Origin: Lepidostoma basale | Lineage: Eukaryota; Arthropoda; Insecta; Trichoptera; Lepidostomatidae | Assembly: GCA_022606425.2 (NCBI GenBank) | Contig: JAHDVF020000136.1 | Coordinates: 1-64,000 of the forward strand | Direction of reading: 5' to 3' | Length of the DNA: 64,000 nucleotides | In this document: positions 20,007-30,669 of the stretch, piece after piece | Layout of the letters: each line of letters starts with the position of its first letter | How positions within the stretch are numbered: the first letter of the stretch is position 1 | Notes under the pieces: model-generated | The model's input: the letters and a program-made list of their open reading frames with translations, nothing else | What the model was told of the DNA's origin: nothing | The model's database searches: none | Made by a program: the position numbers and the translations under genes

Positions 20007-20219
20007 AATTTCATTAATAATAAAGTCACTATCGTCTGTCTCTCGTATCCGACGTAGACTGTCCGTCAAGGTTGCGGGTCCTCGTGTGGCAAAATAGTCC
20101 AATCCTGGACCCGCACTCTCTGGGCCTTCTAGAGCAGTGGAACCGCCACCGTCTCTCAAATATCTCTCCTTTCGTCTCCTTCTCCTCACCGAATCGTTAG
20201 ATGTTAAATTTCTCCGATT
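20004..20219 (-). CDS. orphan open frame, function unknown
   Basis: The minus strand has about 71 open codons ending in a TAA at 20004. The translation is basic (RRRRRKERYLRDGGG) then acidic and polar (RETDDSDFIINEI). It is clearly more GC-rich than its surroundings and shows no LINE motif. It could be the terminal exon of an unseen gene, a retroposed fragment or chance. I do not recognise a family, and no convincing splice acceptor lies upstream. Confidence 0.25.
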   Translation of the reverse strand, partial: NRRNLTSNDSVRRRRRKERYLRDGGGSTALEGPESAGPGLDYFATRGPATLTDSLRRIRETDDSDFIINEI

Positions 20220-20459
20220 AAAATATCAGACGAAGGTTTAATTTCACATCAATAGACATTTCGGAAACAGCATGTTTATGAAAATATTGTTTATTTACAT
20301 AACCAAACGTTACACCACCAAGATGTTAGCGTATTTTCAAAACGTATGCAATATTTGTTTTCTTAATTGAAGATTCCAAGAAAAGAAAACAGCTACACCA
20401 ATAATACATTGAAAATAAAACAAGAGTTATATGGAGAGTCCTTATTTATGTTTAAGGCG

Positions 20460-20600
20460 CTAACAATGTGGAATTCGAATGAAAACGTCTGTTTTCTAGA
20501 AGTTTCATTACATTTTATGAAAATGACATGTTTTCACATTTGATGATGCGTTAGCAAGGCAAAATATATGAAAAATAGCACGTGTATATAGCATATTTAA
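20460..20600. repeat. foldback U-family element
   Basis: GAATGAAAACGTCTGTTTTC with TAGAAGTTTCATT leads to GACATGTTTTCACATTTGATG and a short GC/GC stem. The right arm is missing. Confidence 0.5.
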
Positions 20601-20654
20601 CATTTTATATGAAAATCTTATTTACTTTTATTTCAATGAATTATTGAATATTAA

Positions 20655-21185
20655 CTGTTTATTCTTCTTCTTCTTCTACCTCAGCCTATTCCCGTCCACT
20701 CCTGGACAAAGGCCTCCTCCATTTGCTTCCATGTCATTCTGTCCTGTGCAGTCCTGCGGTGGTTGCGGTCGCCCTGCTCTTTTCTTCGCCGTCCATGGTC
20801 TCCAAGTGTTCTTGTCCATTTTTCATCTGAGGGCCACGTGACCCGCCCATTGCCATTTTAGAGTCGCCACCCGGTGGATGATGTCAGTGACCTTTGTTTT
20901 TTCTCTCACCGTATCGTTTCTGACTGTCTCTTAGGCTTATTCCTAACGTGGCTCTTTCCATGGCGCTTTGGGTCACTCGCACTTTTCTCGGCACTTTTTT
21001 TGGACAATGTAACAGTTTCAAGACCATAAGTACCAACTGGCAGAACCCCCCAAAACTGTTCACATTAGCCCTCGAATACATCTTCAAAAATTTGAACTGG
21101 GAAAATAAAGGAATCCGTGTTGATGGGAAGTATTTAAACCATCTACGCTTTGCCGACGACATCGTACTCCGAGGAACTAGCTGAA
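20655..21185 (-). mobile_element. RTE-like family C LINE with inverted 5' segment
   Basis: The 3' part (20655 to about 21027) reads on the minus strand with a GAA tail, HHPPGGDS, and QSAMERATLGISLRD. From about 21028 to 21185 the plus strand instead encodes PPKLFTLALEYIFKNLNWE and HLRFADDIVL, the upstream reverse transcriptase core. An inverted 5' segment beside a correctly oriented 3' segment is the twin-priming structure known from LINE-1. Confidence 0.7.
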
Positions 21186-21189
21186 ATAC

Positions 21190-22080
21190 TGAAAGATCTG
21201 AATGATGTATCCAACTGTTTATTATTTATGTTGAATTATATATGTAATAAATATAAATGCAAAACTCTGTTTTCACGAAGCATTATTTTATTTTATGGAA
21301 TTGTCTTTATTTGACTAAGGTTTTAATCGATAGAATTTTAAATATTAATATGAAAGATGTCTTATCAAGGAAACCTTTCATTCCCATAAAATATGATAAG
21401 AAAATCAAAGAAAACAGATGTTTTCATTCGCATTAATTTAAAAAAATGTGAGATGGAGTTTTATTACATATAGAACTATGGAATTAAATTTTTTATTTGT
21501 AAGGAAATTAATATGTTTGGGCATAATGAATGGGTCCATTTTAAAAAGTTTTTAAGCTATTTCAGTCAAATGATTCATTATTTTTTTTTACGAGTAATTG
21601 CTAATAGCTACAACCTGTCGAATTAGTTTTTATGTGCTATTATGTAAGGTGATAATTTAAAATATAACAAATAACCTGTTTTAAGAATCTTAATCGGAAC
21701 ATGCTTCTCTTTGTTCGCGGAGACCATGTGTTTGTATAGCTAAGAAAAAAAACTTAGTTTGAAAGAATGAAACATCGTTAACTTCCCACTATTTAAATTT
21801 GTAATAGTATCGTATAATCGTTTGACAATCCTTAGTTTCTTTTTAATATATTTATTTCAACACCCATCATAAAAGTAACTATTGAAAATCATTATCGCTT
21901 TTCGGAAAAGTATGTAGAGTATTAGAGCAATTGAATAGTTCAAAATCACTTTCACAACATTTTAGTATACTTTAAACACAAACATGTTTCGGGACTCAGA
22001 AGCCCTTCATCAGTGTAAATATTGACAAAATCATTTCATATATTGTACATACTTAAAAAATATTAAAAAAAAACATAATT
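21190..22080. other. AT-rich stretch with a foldback arm
   Basis: Around 21385-21440 there is a single U-family arm (GAAAACAGATGTTTTCATTC). No gene is seen. Confidence 0.4.
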
Positions 22081-22082
22081 AC

Positions 22083-22135
22083 TTCTGGTCTGGGACCAGA
22101 AATGGTAGCTGCTGCCGAAACCGGTCGAAGCTATA
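22083..22135 (+). ncRNA. decayed hammerhead-like motif
   Basis: CTTC at the left pairs with GAAG after ACCGGTC, GAAA is intact and a GGTAGC/GCTGCC stem precedes it, but the core reads CAGAAAT instead of CTGANGA. Confidence 0.3.
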
Positions 22136-22489
22136 AAACTAAGTGGAATTTAACTAAATACGTATTTACTTCTTGATTTTTAATTTATAGTTATCAATTA
22201 TTAGATAATGGTCTTGCAAGGTAAACTATTTAACTCCCTTTTAATATTTTAAACTTCTAATAACAAAAGCGAATGTTTTAATTAACTTTTTTTTTCAAAA
22301 ATTACTGAAATATGAATTTGAAATTTGTTTTAACCATATTTCAAAGTTTAACAGATAGTTATAAAAATTAAATCCATTTTTTTGAGATAAATATATAAGA
22401 AAGTAAAAAACTATGTTTTTTTATAAAAATGTAAGTGATGTTAACGCCCTTAATTTATAATTATTAAAAATAACACAAGCTATTATCAA

Positions 22490-22755
22490 CTATCAAGGTT
22501 CGGAAGATTTCACACCTGGGTCATATACTGCGTGGTAAAAATTACCACCTTCTCCAACTGGTATTGGAGGGAAAAATTGAGGGACGCCGAGGATCCGGTA
22601 GGACACAGATGTCCTGGCTGCGGAACGTGAGGGAGTGGACCGGCATCCGAAGTGTGGAGGAGCTGTTCCGAGCGCCGCAAGACAAGGACAGGTTCGCCGA
22701 GGTGATTGCCAACGTTGGGGGGACCCGACAGGGCACTTGAAGAAGAAGAAGAAAA
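22490..22755 (+). mobile_element. RTE-BovB-like LINE 3' end
   Basis: The plus strand reads LLQLVLEGKIEGRRGSGRTQ, MSWLRNVREWTGI and FAEVIANVGGTRQGT, then a stop and GAAGAAGAAGAAG. It is the same family as 13320-13900. Confidence 0.75.
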
Positions 22756-22898
22756 ATTATTCTCAATTCAAATTTTTTAACATATTTTGATGTGTTTAGC
22801 CCTCCAAGGGTATTTCGATTATGTTGCAGTAAGGCGAAATTTTAAAATCAATTACTTAATTAAGCTTTTCGGATTTCACTTATCTAAAATCGAGTTAA

Positions 22899-23318
22899 AG
22901 AGATGGGTGAGTGGAGAGGGATATTGAAGGGAAGGGTTGGGGCAGGCAACAAAGTGAATGGTGCACTTAAAGTTGACATCGCAAACAAAAACCTATCCAA
23001 AATAGCTAGAATGGCAGTGCACAATGGGTTCTTCTACCGACCCTTATGTATGGAAGCGATGCATGTAACTGGCAAAAGAAGGATGAAAGTAGAATAAATG
23101 CCGTAGAAATTAGATCCCTTCGACGAATGTGTGGATACTCTGTGTATGATAGAGTGTCGAATGAAAATATAAGAAGTGAATGCGGTGCAAATGATGGTGT
23201 CATGAACAAAATAATGAAAGGATCATTAAGATGGTTTGGACATATGCAAAGAATGAATGAAGAAAGAATGGTAAAAAATTATATGTTAATGATGTACTCG
23301 TAAATGGAACCAGAAATA
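22899..23318 (+). mobile_element. RTE-like family A LINE lacking its tail
   Basis: It begins AAGAGATGGGTGAGTGGAG, close to the 5' ends of the copies at 40450 and 53110. It encodes GAGNKVNGALKV, RRMCGYSVYDRVSNENIRSE and GSLRWFGHMQRMN with one frameshift near 23045, and stops at ACCAGAAATAGAG where an inverted copy begins. Confidence 0.75.
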
Positions 23319-23319
23319 G

Positions 23320-23790
23320 AGCCATCACGCCGTCTCCCCGAAGGGGTAGGCAGAAAGAACGGACTGCCACACCTTTCTTTGCTGACATATTTCTCTCGTT
23401 TCCTCAACATTCATACATCGTGTCATGCACGCGCGTCGATTTCTCTGACTCCTCACATGGCCGACATTCAATATTTGATTTATTTGATCGTGCCACGTTT
23501 TCCTCGGTCTTCCTCTATTTCTGGTACCATTTACCATTTAATTTTACCATTCTTTTTTCATTCATTCTTTCCATATGTCCAAACCATCTTAATGATCCTT
23601 TCATTATTTTGTTCATGACACCATCATTCGCACCGCATTCACTTCTTATATTTTCATTCGACACTCTATCATACACAGAATATCCACACATTCGTCTAAG
23701 AGATCTCCTTTCTACTGCATTTATTCTACTTTCATCCTTCCTTTGCCAGTTCCATGCTTCGCTTTTTAAATATTTCTTATTATGCAATTA
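23320..23790 (-). mobile_element. RTE-like family A LINE, inverted partner
   Basis: The plus strand opens CCATCACGCCGTCTCCCCGA without the usual TAAC repeats, then mirrors the family A C-terminus up to TGCCAGTTCCATGCTTCGC. The minus-strand frame 23515-23787 is open. Confidence 0.75.
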
Positions 23791-23799
23791 TGAGGTTGC

Positions 23800-24220
23800 A
23801 GACGACATGGATTGAAGCATCTGTAATGTTTGTGAACTTAGTATATAATAAATGAAATGATAATTGAACTAAATTTAAATGAACCAGTTTAATTATTATA
23901 TACTCACATGGTTGTCACCGAAAAAACCCATTGGATACCTTAATAAATTTCATAAGAGATGACGTATCACGAGTCGCCATCATCCCCACAGCGGCGTGCG
24001 TACTTTTTCAAATCCTATACTTTTATTTTCCCGAGTGACCTTGAAAATTACCCATATTAAAAGCGCTCTTAGGCGGTAGCAGAGTCATTTCAACGAGTAT
24101 TCACGAAGTTCTTGAAAGTTTGTATAATATGCGAATGTTTGAGGTTCGCGGTCTGGCGGTTCCGCGCAAGAGGACTCCGGTGTTTGATGGACGCATGTGT
24201 TGAACGGTTTTCTGCAAATG
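23800..24220. other. region upstream of GH1-B promoter
   Basis: No repeat was recognised, in contrast to the surrounding sequence. CpG-containing words (CATCCCCACAGCGGCGTGCG) are commoner than in the flanks. Likely proximal regulatory DNA by position only. Confidence 0.35.
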
Positions 24221-24251
24221 TATATAACTCCAAACGACTTAGTTTCTCAGT
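24221..24251 (+). promoter_or_regulatory. core promoter of GH1-B: TATA box and initiator
   Basis: TATATAA (24221-24227) lies 28 bp upstream of the A of TCAGT (24247-24251), the arthropod initiator. This spacing is canonical. It predicts transcription from 24249 and a 5' UTR of about 97 bases before the ATG at 24346. Confidence 0.65.
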
Positions 24252-24345
24252 AGACTCTCGCAGGTTCACAAGTGCTGCACACAATTTGCCCCGTCCTAGG
24301 TGTGTTGTGGATTTGTGCGAAATTTTATAATTCATAGTTTCCATT

Positions 24346-24383
24346 ATGCAGTGGTCCTTATCTCTGTTTCTACTTCTCTTGGG
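24346..24383 (+). CDS. GH1 gene B, exon 1 (signal peptide)
   Basis: ATG at 24346 opens MQWSLSLFLLLLG, a signal-peptide-like hydrophobic start. It runs into a GTGAGT donor (24384-24389) after two bases of a codon. Joining to the acceptor at 59788 restores the Gly codon and continues [18 protein letters not shown], so phase and biology agree. The implied intron is 35.4 kb. The start is chosen because it is the only ATG after the predicted initiator that opens this frame. Secretion or membrane targeting is inferred. Confidence 0.75.
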
Positions 24384-24484
24384 GTGAGTTTCATTACATT
24401 TTATATACAAATAAATTTTTCAGGAATTATTTTATCTATTATTGTAATAAAAATGAATTTATAATTTGAAACAATTTTTTTACT

Positions 24485-24655
24485 TTGGAAATTGAAAATA
24501 ACTTAGTTTAATCCACAAAATATTAATTAACACGACATGTTTTGGAGGATACCTCCATCTTCAGGTGTAAAAATATAAATCATTTGCGGATTAAACAAAA
24601 AATATTTTGCGGATTAAACAAAGTTATTTTCTATTTCCTAAGTATACCACAGTGT
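24485..24655. mobile_element. foldback element carrying a hammerhead-like motif
   Basis: GGAAATTGAAAATAACTTAG with TTTAATCCAC on the left mirrors GGATTAAACAAAGTTATTTT on the right. On the minus strand: CAC, CTGAAGA (24558-24564), GGAGG/CCTCC stem II, AAAA where GAAA is expected, ACATGT, C, then GTG, which pairs with CAC. Three relatives occur at 26130, 61718 and 63285. Confidence 0.65.
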
Positions 24656-24774
24656 TAATGCCTTAGCGTTCAACATTTATTTTTACTGTTGGTGTAAAAT
24701 TCAATGATAACATTTATACTTTTTATCTGCCCCGTTAATTACATTTATTTTTTATTATTTTATTTTATTTAATT

Positions 24775-25025
24775 AATACGAATTTTTATATTTTATGAGA
24801 ATGACATGTTTCCCACTTCTAAGGCATTATCAAATGTGCCATTAGAAGGGCGAAACATGTCATTCCCATAAGATATAATAAAACTTCTAGAAAACTGACG
24901 TTTTCATTCGTATTGATTATATAATAACATTTAATAATTCCTTAGAAGGGCGAAACATATCATTCGCATAAAATATAATAAAACTTCTAGAAAACTGACA
25001 TTTTCATTCGTATTAATCATATAAT
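24775..25025. mobile_element. two adjacent U-family foldbacks
   Basis: GAATGACATGTTTC...GGGCGAAACATGTCATTC forms an inverted pair (24800-24870). A second right arm (GGGCGAAACATATCATTCGC) follows at 24953. Both end in AAAACTGACGTTTTCATTCG or its near copy. Confidence 0.6.
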
Positions 25026-25039
25026 ATGGAGTTTTACAT

Positions 25040-25095
25040 CATTAATAATAATAATAATATATTGGATGATTTATAGAGCGCCATTTTTATGAATT
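25040..25095 (-). mobile_element. L2-like LINE tail fragment
   Basis: AATAATAATAAT followed by AGAGCGCCATTTTTATGAAT resembles the 3' UTR end of the L2-like copies at 19020 and 41755. Confidence 0.45.
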
Positions 25096-25273
25096 AATCA
25101 TCTCAAGTTCAAGAAACAATAAAGTTTATTTATTTGACACACTCACCATGGAGTACGTGTCATTCAAATAATAATACATTAAAGTTACATATTTATTATA
25201 TATACAAACAATTAGTACGTTTTAAAATAACATCATTGACTAACATAATTGAACAGTATTAATTATCTACATA

Positions 25274-25356
25274 ATAATTATGTGGTAAAGGAAATAGAGA
25301 ATTAATATTAATTAATTATTAATATTAATTCTCTATTTCCTTTACCACATAATTAT
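25274..25356. repeat. hairpin with 39 bp perfect arms
   Basis: ATAATTATGTGGTAAAGGAA and the rest of the arm (25274-25312) pair exactly with 25318-25356 across a 5 bp loop. No ends of a known element are seen. Confidence 0.8.
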
Positions 25357-25359
25357 TTT

Positions 25360-26125
25360 TATAAAATCGTGAAATTCCTATACTTTAAAATTATTAACAG
25401 AGAGAGAAAATGATTTAATGATATAATTACAAGTTTTGATTGTGATGACAATAATATTTCTATGGTGATGGGAAAACTACATTTTACACAATGTGTTTAC
25501 TTAAATTTAAAAAATTATTTAATTGTTTATTCAAAATTGAAACGCTGATAAATAATATAAGTACTTTTAATTTGTTCTTAATTAAATCTTTCCAGAATAT
25601 TGAAAAGTATCCCAATAATAAATTAAATGAATATTTCATCTTACTTGAAAATTATAAACAATAATTTGACTTACCTTATACAAAAACAGTTTAACTTATT
25701 TTATGTTACGTGTTTTGTTTCAAATGTTTACACAGATTGATATTTTTGTAAACTACAATAGATTTGTCAATATAATGGAAAAATATTTCAAATTCATTGC
25801 ATAGATCAAGGTAACTTTTATATTTATCAACCTTATTTGAACGAAAAATAATTTCTTCTTTTGTGTAGGAGCGCAGGGTTATATTTTTAAATGTTGAATC
25901 CATAAATTATTAAAAAAAATAATACAAATAAATACACATAGACATAATGCAATATACAAACAATATAATAATAACAATCAATAAAATAAGATCAAATATA
26001 AATATAACAAACTTGAAGTAGGCAGCAAACTACACGTCATGTCAGAAGAAAATATATAATTGAGTGATATAGAAGATTTTTAAATTGACATTATTATACA
26101 GGGTTATTAATTGTTTATTAAACCC
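25360..26125. other. AT-rich stretch
   Basis: No supported feature; all frames are short and low-complexity. Confidence 0.45.
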
Positions 26126-26129
26126 TAAG

Positions 26130-26360
26130 GCATTAACACTGTGGAATTCCATAGTAATATACTACTTAGGAAATTAAAAATAAGTTTGTTTAATCCACTA
26201 TTTATTAAAGACTATTAAAAAACACGACATTTTTCGTCTTTCTTTGTTTAGTATATTTTTACACCTGAAGATGGAGGTATCCGCCGAAACATGTTTTTTT
26301 TTAAACATTTTTTTAATAAATAGTGGATTAAACAAAGTAATTTTTAATTTCCTAAGTATA
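26130..26360. mobile_element. foldback element carrying a hammerhead-like motif
   Basis: The outer arms CTTAGGAAATTAAAAATAAG and TTTTTAATTTCCTAAG pair. Plus strand: CAC, CTGAAGA (26265-26271), GGAGG/CCGCC stem II (one mismatch), GAAA (26286-26289), ACATGT, T. The 3' stem I strand has become TTT, so this copy is probably inactive. A decayed inverted motif is at 26223. Confidence 0.6.
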
Positions 26361-26479
26361 TTATTAGTTATTGAATGCATTCCTTCTGGGAAATTGTAGG
26401 AGAGGTTTTTTCTGAAGAATTATCTTATGTAAGGCATGATGAAAGAGTAAGCCATTTTTGAGATTTGAGAGAGAACAAT

Positions 26480-27500
26480 TTGTTTTTAAAATTTTCGATC
26501 AGGTGGTTTAAAAATAGAGTTTGTCATAATCAAACGTTTATTTCTTCTTAATTAGTGAACATAACAGGCATTCATTCTCAATACAAAAACTAGAACTGTC
26601 TGTTCACATTAGGAAATACCAGACGGAAACATTATACATTTTAATTATTTTAATTGACAGTTTCCAAAAGAACGACGATTTAAAAAAAAATCGCTAATAA
26701 ACTCCAGACAGATTTAAAAAAAAAATGTTGGCGTATTATTAGCTTTCAAAAGATGTATCCAAACTTAACATCAGTTATAAGATTACAGAGAAATCAACAT
26801 TACACTAGAAGTAAGTGGAAAATCGTCTAATTACACGAATCATCAAAACATTGAATTAAGTATCTAATTGTGACTTAAACTATCAATAAAAATAAGTGAC
26901 AATACACAAAAAGGCGCATTATTTTTCATAATTCGATTTTTAGCACTTTACTTGTTAAAATAGTCTTATTTGATTTATCGCACTCACGTTTCAAAATCGC
27001 TCGTGTTAAAAAAATCTAAAAATGAGTATAAATATTTACTTAAGTAACCATCCCCGAGGGGGTACGCTGAAAAAAAGAACCACTTCAGTATTATTTCTTG
27101 ACATACTTATCTTGCTTTTTCAACATTTATACGTCGGCGTCGTGTCGTGCATGCACGTAGAACGAGGTAAGGTGTTTTAAAAATTAAGAATGGAAAAAAA
27201 TTGTTAGTTGTTAGTAAACTTTCAAATACTTCGTTAGAGAGATAAAAAAACGCAAATGTTTTTAAAATTATTTGCACTCCAAATGTATTAACACGTTTTT
27301 TAATCGCCTTTCTTTTGGAATTTATCAATTAAAATAATTAAAATGTATGATGTTTCCGTCTATTTCCTAATGTTGACAGACAGCTCTAGTTTTTGTATTG
27401 ATTATGAGTGCCTATTATGTTCTCATATGAAAGAAAAAACAAAAGTTTGATTAAGACAAAACAGTTATTTTTAAATAAAATTTTGAAACACATGACCTCG
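26480..27500. mobile_element. about 1 kb element with long imperfect inverted ends
   Basis: 26529-26680 and 27305-27452 are inverted copies at roughly 80-85% by eye (shared words CAATACAAAAACTAGA, CATTAGGAAATA, ACATTTTAATTATTTTAATT). Weaker pairing extends outwards. The interior holds a family A LINE fragment (27045-27170). No transposase. Confidence 0.65.
27045..27170 (-). mobile_element. degenerate RTE-like family A fragment
   Basis: CCATCCCCGAGGGGGTACGC and GTCGTGTCGTGCATGCACG match the complement of the family A end. It lies inside the long-TIR element, so it is the younger insertion or was captured by it. Confidence 0.5.
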
Positions 27501-27564
27501 ATAAATAAAAAAAAAATCGAAAAACTCGAATTTAACTAAACAGTGTATTGAAATTTAAGTTTTA

Positions 27565-27860
27565 TAACTAACTAACTAACTAACCATCACGCCATTTCCC
27601 CGGAGGGGTAGGCAGAGAGAATGGATCGCCACAATGCTCTTTCCTGGCATACCTCTCGGGCTTCCTCTACGTCATACATCGTACCTTGCACGCACGTCGA
27701 TTATTCCGACTTCGAATGTGGCCGCCTTTTAGTAATTGATTAATTTGGTCATGCCATGTTTTCCTCGGTCGTTCTTGGCTTCTTTTTCCACTCACGCTGC
27801 TTGTGTTCAACTTTTTAACCATACTTCTCTCATCCATTCGTTCCATATGTCCAAATAAAT
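27565..27860 (-). mobile_element. RTE-like family A LINE, subfamily A2
   Basis: Starts TAACTAACTAACTAACCATC on the plus strand. The minus strand reads LFGHMERMDERSMVKKLNTS, RPRKTWHDQINQLLKGGHIR and NNRRACKVRCM. GGHIRSRNNRR distinguishes it from the NVGHVRSQRNRR copies. Confidence 0.75.
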
Positions 27861-27924
27861 CCAAATAAGTTTTATTAAAATATTAATTTAAATAAATAAA
27901 AATCATTGATTTGATATTTGATGA

Positions 27925-28075
27925 ATGTCCCTTTTCCCAAGGTGGCCACACTAGGAGTCGGAAAAATCGACGAGCGTGCATGTTACGATGTATGAATGTA
28001 GAGGAATCTAGAGAGGTTTGTCGGGACAGAACAGTATGGAGGTCGTGGAAACGGCGTGATGGTAAGTTAGTTAGA
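27925..28075 (+). mobile_element. RTE-like family A2 tail
   Basis: GGCCACACTAGGAGTCGGAA through GGCGTGATGGTAAGTTAGTT. It faces away from the copy at 27565-27860. Confidence 0.7.
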
Positions 28076-28332
28076 TAAAGTATTATAATTTGTTATATGT
28101 GGATATTTTTTATATTACTGTTTCCAACTGTGTTTCATGGTTATAAGAATGATTATGGTTCTATTGATTCATTCAATATCTATCCTTAAAACACCAGTCA
28201 TATGAGTCACTAAGTAATATGATTTGATGAGTTTGTCTTATTGTATATGTCATATTTTAATTGTTTCTTAAACAATGAAGTAAATCTCTATATTATTTAA
28301 TTAATACAGATGAAAACGTCTATTCTCTAGAA

Positions 28333-28765
28333 CAGTGGTTCCCAAACTAATTTGTCCCGTGGACCCCCTGCTGATTTCTTTTATTTTGTGCAGAGCCCCT
28401 ACTTTCGTAATACCGTTTTTTTAATTCGCCTAAAACTATAAAACGACATTTTTGAAGCTGACACAGAGCAAAATTAGGCCAGTAGAAAAAATAATCTGGA
28501 AAGCGTTGTCGACCTTTTTTTATTTTGCTCAATCGTGATCCAATTTTCACAAATGAGCAAAAGAAAAGGTCAACAACGAAAAATATCTGTTAATTTTATT
28601 ATAACTTCCATAGTAATAAAAATGTGTCACAATTTTTTTATTTTATCTTGCGCGGAACGCCTAACGTTGATCTGGGACCCCCAAATCAATTTTAATTTTA
28701 CATGGATCCCCTGAATGATCCCAGAGACCCCTGGGAGTCCATATGGACCACTTTGGGAACCACTG
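28333..28765. mobile_element. hAT-like MITE, 433 bp
   Basis: Ends CAGTGGTTCCCAAAC and TTTGGGAACCACTG; target duplications CTCTAGAA (28325-28332) and CTCAAGAA (28766-28773). The target is the TCTAGAAGTT arm of a U-family foldback. Confidence 0.85.
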
Positions 28766-28884
28766 CTCAAGAAGTTATATTTTACTCTGTGGGAGTGACA
28801 TTTTTCATAAAGTTAAATAAAACATCTAGAAACAGAAATGACATTTGATGCTTAATAACAGTTGCTAAGGCAATTAAAATTATA

Positions 28885-29330
28885 TGTGTTAATGTCCCTT
28901 ATGAAGCGAAGTATGAAACTGTCAAAAGTAGAATGAAAGTAGTAGAAATGAGATCTCTAAGACGAATGTATGTAATCTGTGTATAATGAGTGTCTTATGA
29001 AAATATAAGAATAGAATGCATTGCGAAAGAAAGTCTTATGAATAAAATTATGAAAGGAACACTAAGTTGGTTTGGGCACATGGAAAGAATGAATGATGAA
29101 AGAATGATACTAAAAAGTATATGTTAACGAGGTAAATGGAACAAGATATAGAGGAAGAGCCAGATTGAAAATCGGCCACGTGAGGACTCGGAGAAATCGA
29201 CATGCTTGCGTGACACAATGTGTGAATGTTGAGGAAGCGAGAGAAGAATGTCAGGAAATAATAGCGTGGCTGTCTATTATTTCTTCTTACCCCTTCGGAG
29301 AGACGGTGTGATGTTTAGTTAGTTTATTTA
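28885..29330 (+). mobile_element. RTE-like family A LINE, diverged
   Basis: GAAATGAGATCTCTAAGACG to GACGGTGTGATGTTTAGTTA, with many frame breaks. Confidence 0.7.
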
Positions 29331-29339
29331 ATGTAATGA

Positions 29340-29630
29340 TGCATTAGAAAGATGAAACGTGTAAATCAACAATAGTTGACAAAAGTTAACGTTTTTGACA
29401 AAAGCATTGTACGAATTAAAGCTGTTTTCTTTTCCACGTTTAATTTTTATTTTATGTTCTCAGAAAATGCTGGGAAAATATAACCGTATGTAGAAAAATG
29501 ACTAAAATTAAAAAAAAACGAAGTTAATGCATATTTAAAAAACAAGTTTTTTTCTTAGGAAAATGAAAAATCTAGAAGGGGCTAGTACTTTGAATAAATT
29601 TGTTTTTGTTTTCTAAGAAAAAAACAAAAC
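29340..29630. other. AT-rich stretch with partial inverted A/T arms
   Basis: AAACAAGTTTTTTTCTTAGG at 29541 and TTTTCTAAGAAAAAAACAAA at 29610 can pair; no family was recognised. Confidence 0.35.
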
Positions 29631-29636
29631 AAATTT

Positions 29637-29735
29637 TTGGACTGCAAATGTAGTTTGAAACCAAATTATGGACTGCAAATGTAGTTTGAAACTAATTTTT
29701 GGACTGCAAATATATAATAGTAAATCGCATTACAG
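29637..29735. repeat. three 31 bp tandem units
   Basis: GGACTGCAAATGTAGTTTGA repeats with CTGCAAA at 29642, 29673 and 29704. Related to the 93 bp satellite near 5900. Confidence 0.75.
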
Positions 29736-30111
29736 GGGTTAATATATGTATGAATAAATATTCTGCATATTTGGAACATTCTTGGAATTGGATCAGAGAT
29801 TCCCTATTAGTTCTTAATCGGACGAGACTTATGAAGTTGGACGTACTCCATAATCCGGAAAACAGTACACAATATAACCACATGAATCAATTGTAGTGTG
29901 CCTTTTGTAACTTTCGCTTTCTTTACAATCACAAAACCGTAACGAAAGATAATCATTATCTGTCTTAATTATCGTTAATTACATACGTTATCAAATAATT
30001 AATTAAACGAATCTTTAAATGATGGAAAGAAAGTTAAATGAATATTTTTTTTAAATTTATAAATTGATACTTAGTTTTTCACAATACTTTATTTTGAAAA
30101 TAAAATAATGT

Positions 30112-30445
30112 CTTCTTCTTATTCCTTATTGTAGACCTGATTGGTCTGTTCTCCAGAGTGTTGCTCCTCCTGTGAGGTAGACTCTGAGCTGTCCTTCCAT
30201 ATTTTGGGAGGTCTTCCACGAGGACGAGTCCCATGAGGCTGATTATGTAATGCAATATACGGGAGTCTGGTGGTGTCCATTCTTTGAATATGACCGTACC
30301 AGTCCCTTTTTCGCTGTCTGCTCCATCTTATAATATCTTCAACCTCACATATATCTCTTTTTCTGGTGTTCCTCATGCGATCTCTCAGTGTCTTGCCTGC
30401 TATCGTCCTCAGTGTCTTCATCTCATTCAAGTGAGAATCCACAAC
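30112..30445 (-). mobile_element. RTE-like family B LINE C-terminus
   Basis: The minus-strand frame reads GKTLRDRMRNTRKRDICEVE, WSRQRKRDWYGHIQRMDTTR and RPRGRPPKIWKDS, then STSQEEQHSGEQT, with a GAA-type tail at 30113. It is one of the better-preserved family B ends. Confidence 0.8.
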
Positions 30446-30584
30446 ACAAAGTAAAGGCGAGTATATAAGAATATTTTTTTGTCACATCATTATCTTGTTT
30501 TTTAAATATGCATTGACTTCGTTTTTTTTTTAAATTTAAGTCATTTTTCTACATACGGTTATATATTTCCCAGCATTTTCTGGG

Positions 30585-30665
30585 AACATATTTATTCTAC
30601 TTTCATCCTTCTTTTGCCAGTTCCATGCTTCACTTTCATACATAAGGGTCGACACAAGAACATCA
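30585..30665 (-). mobile_element. small RTE-like family A piece
   Basis: Complement of MYESEAWNWQKKDESRIN only; both sides are lost. Confidence 0.6.
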
Positions 30666-30669
30666 TGAT

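Noticed and set aside
24100..24116. Heat-shock-element-like GAAGTTCTTGAA upstream of GH1-B
   Set aside because: Spacing between GAA and TTC units is not canonical and there is only one weak array.
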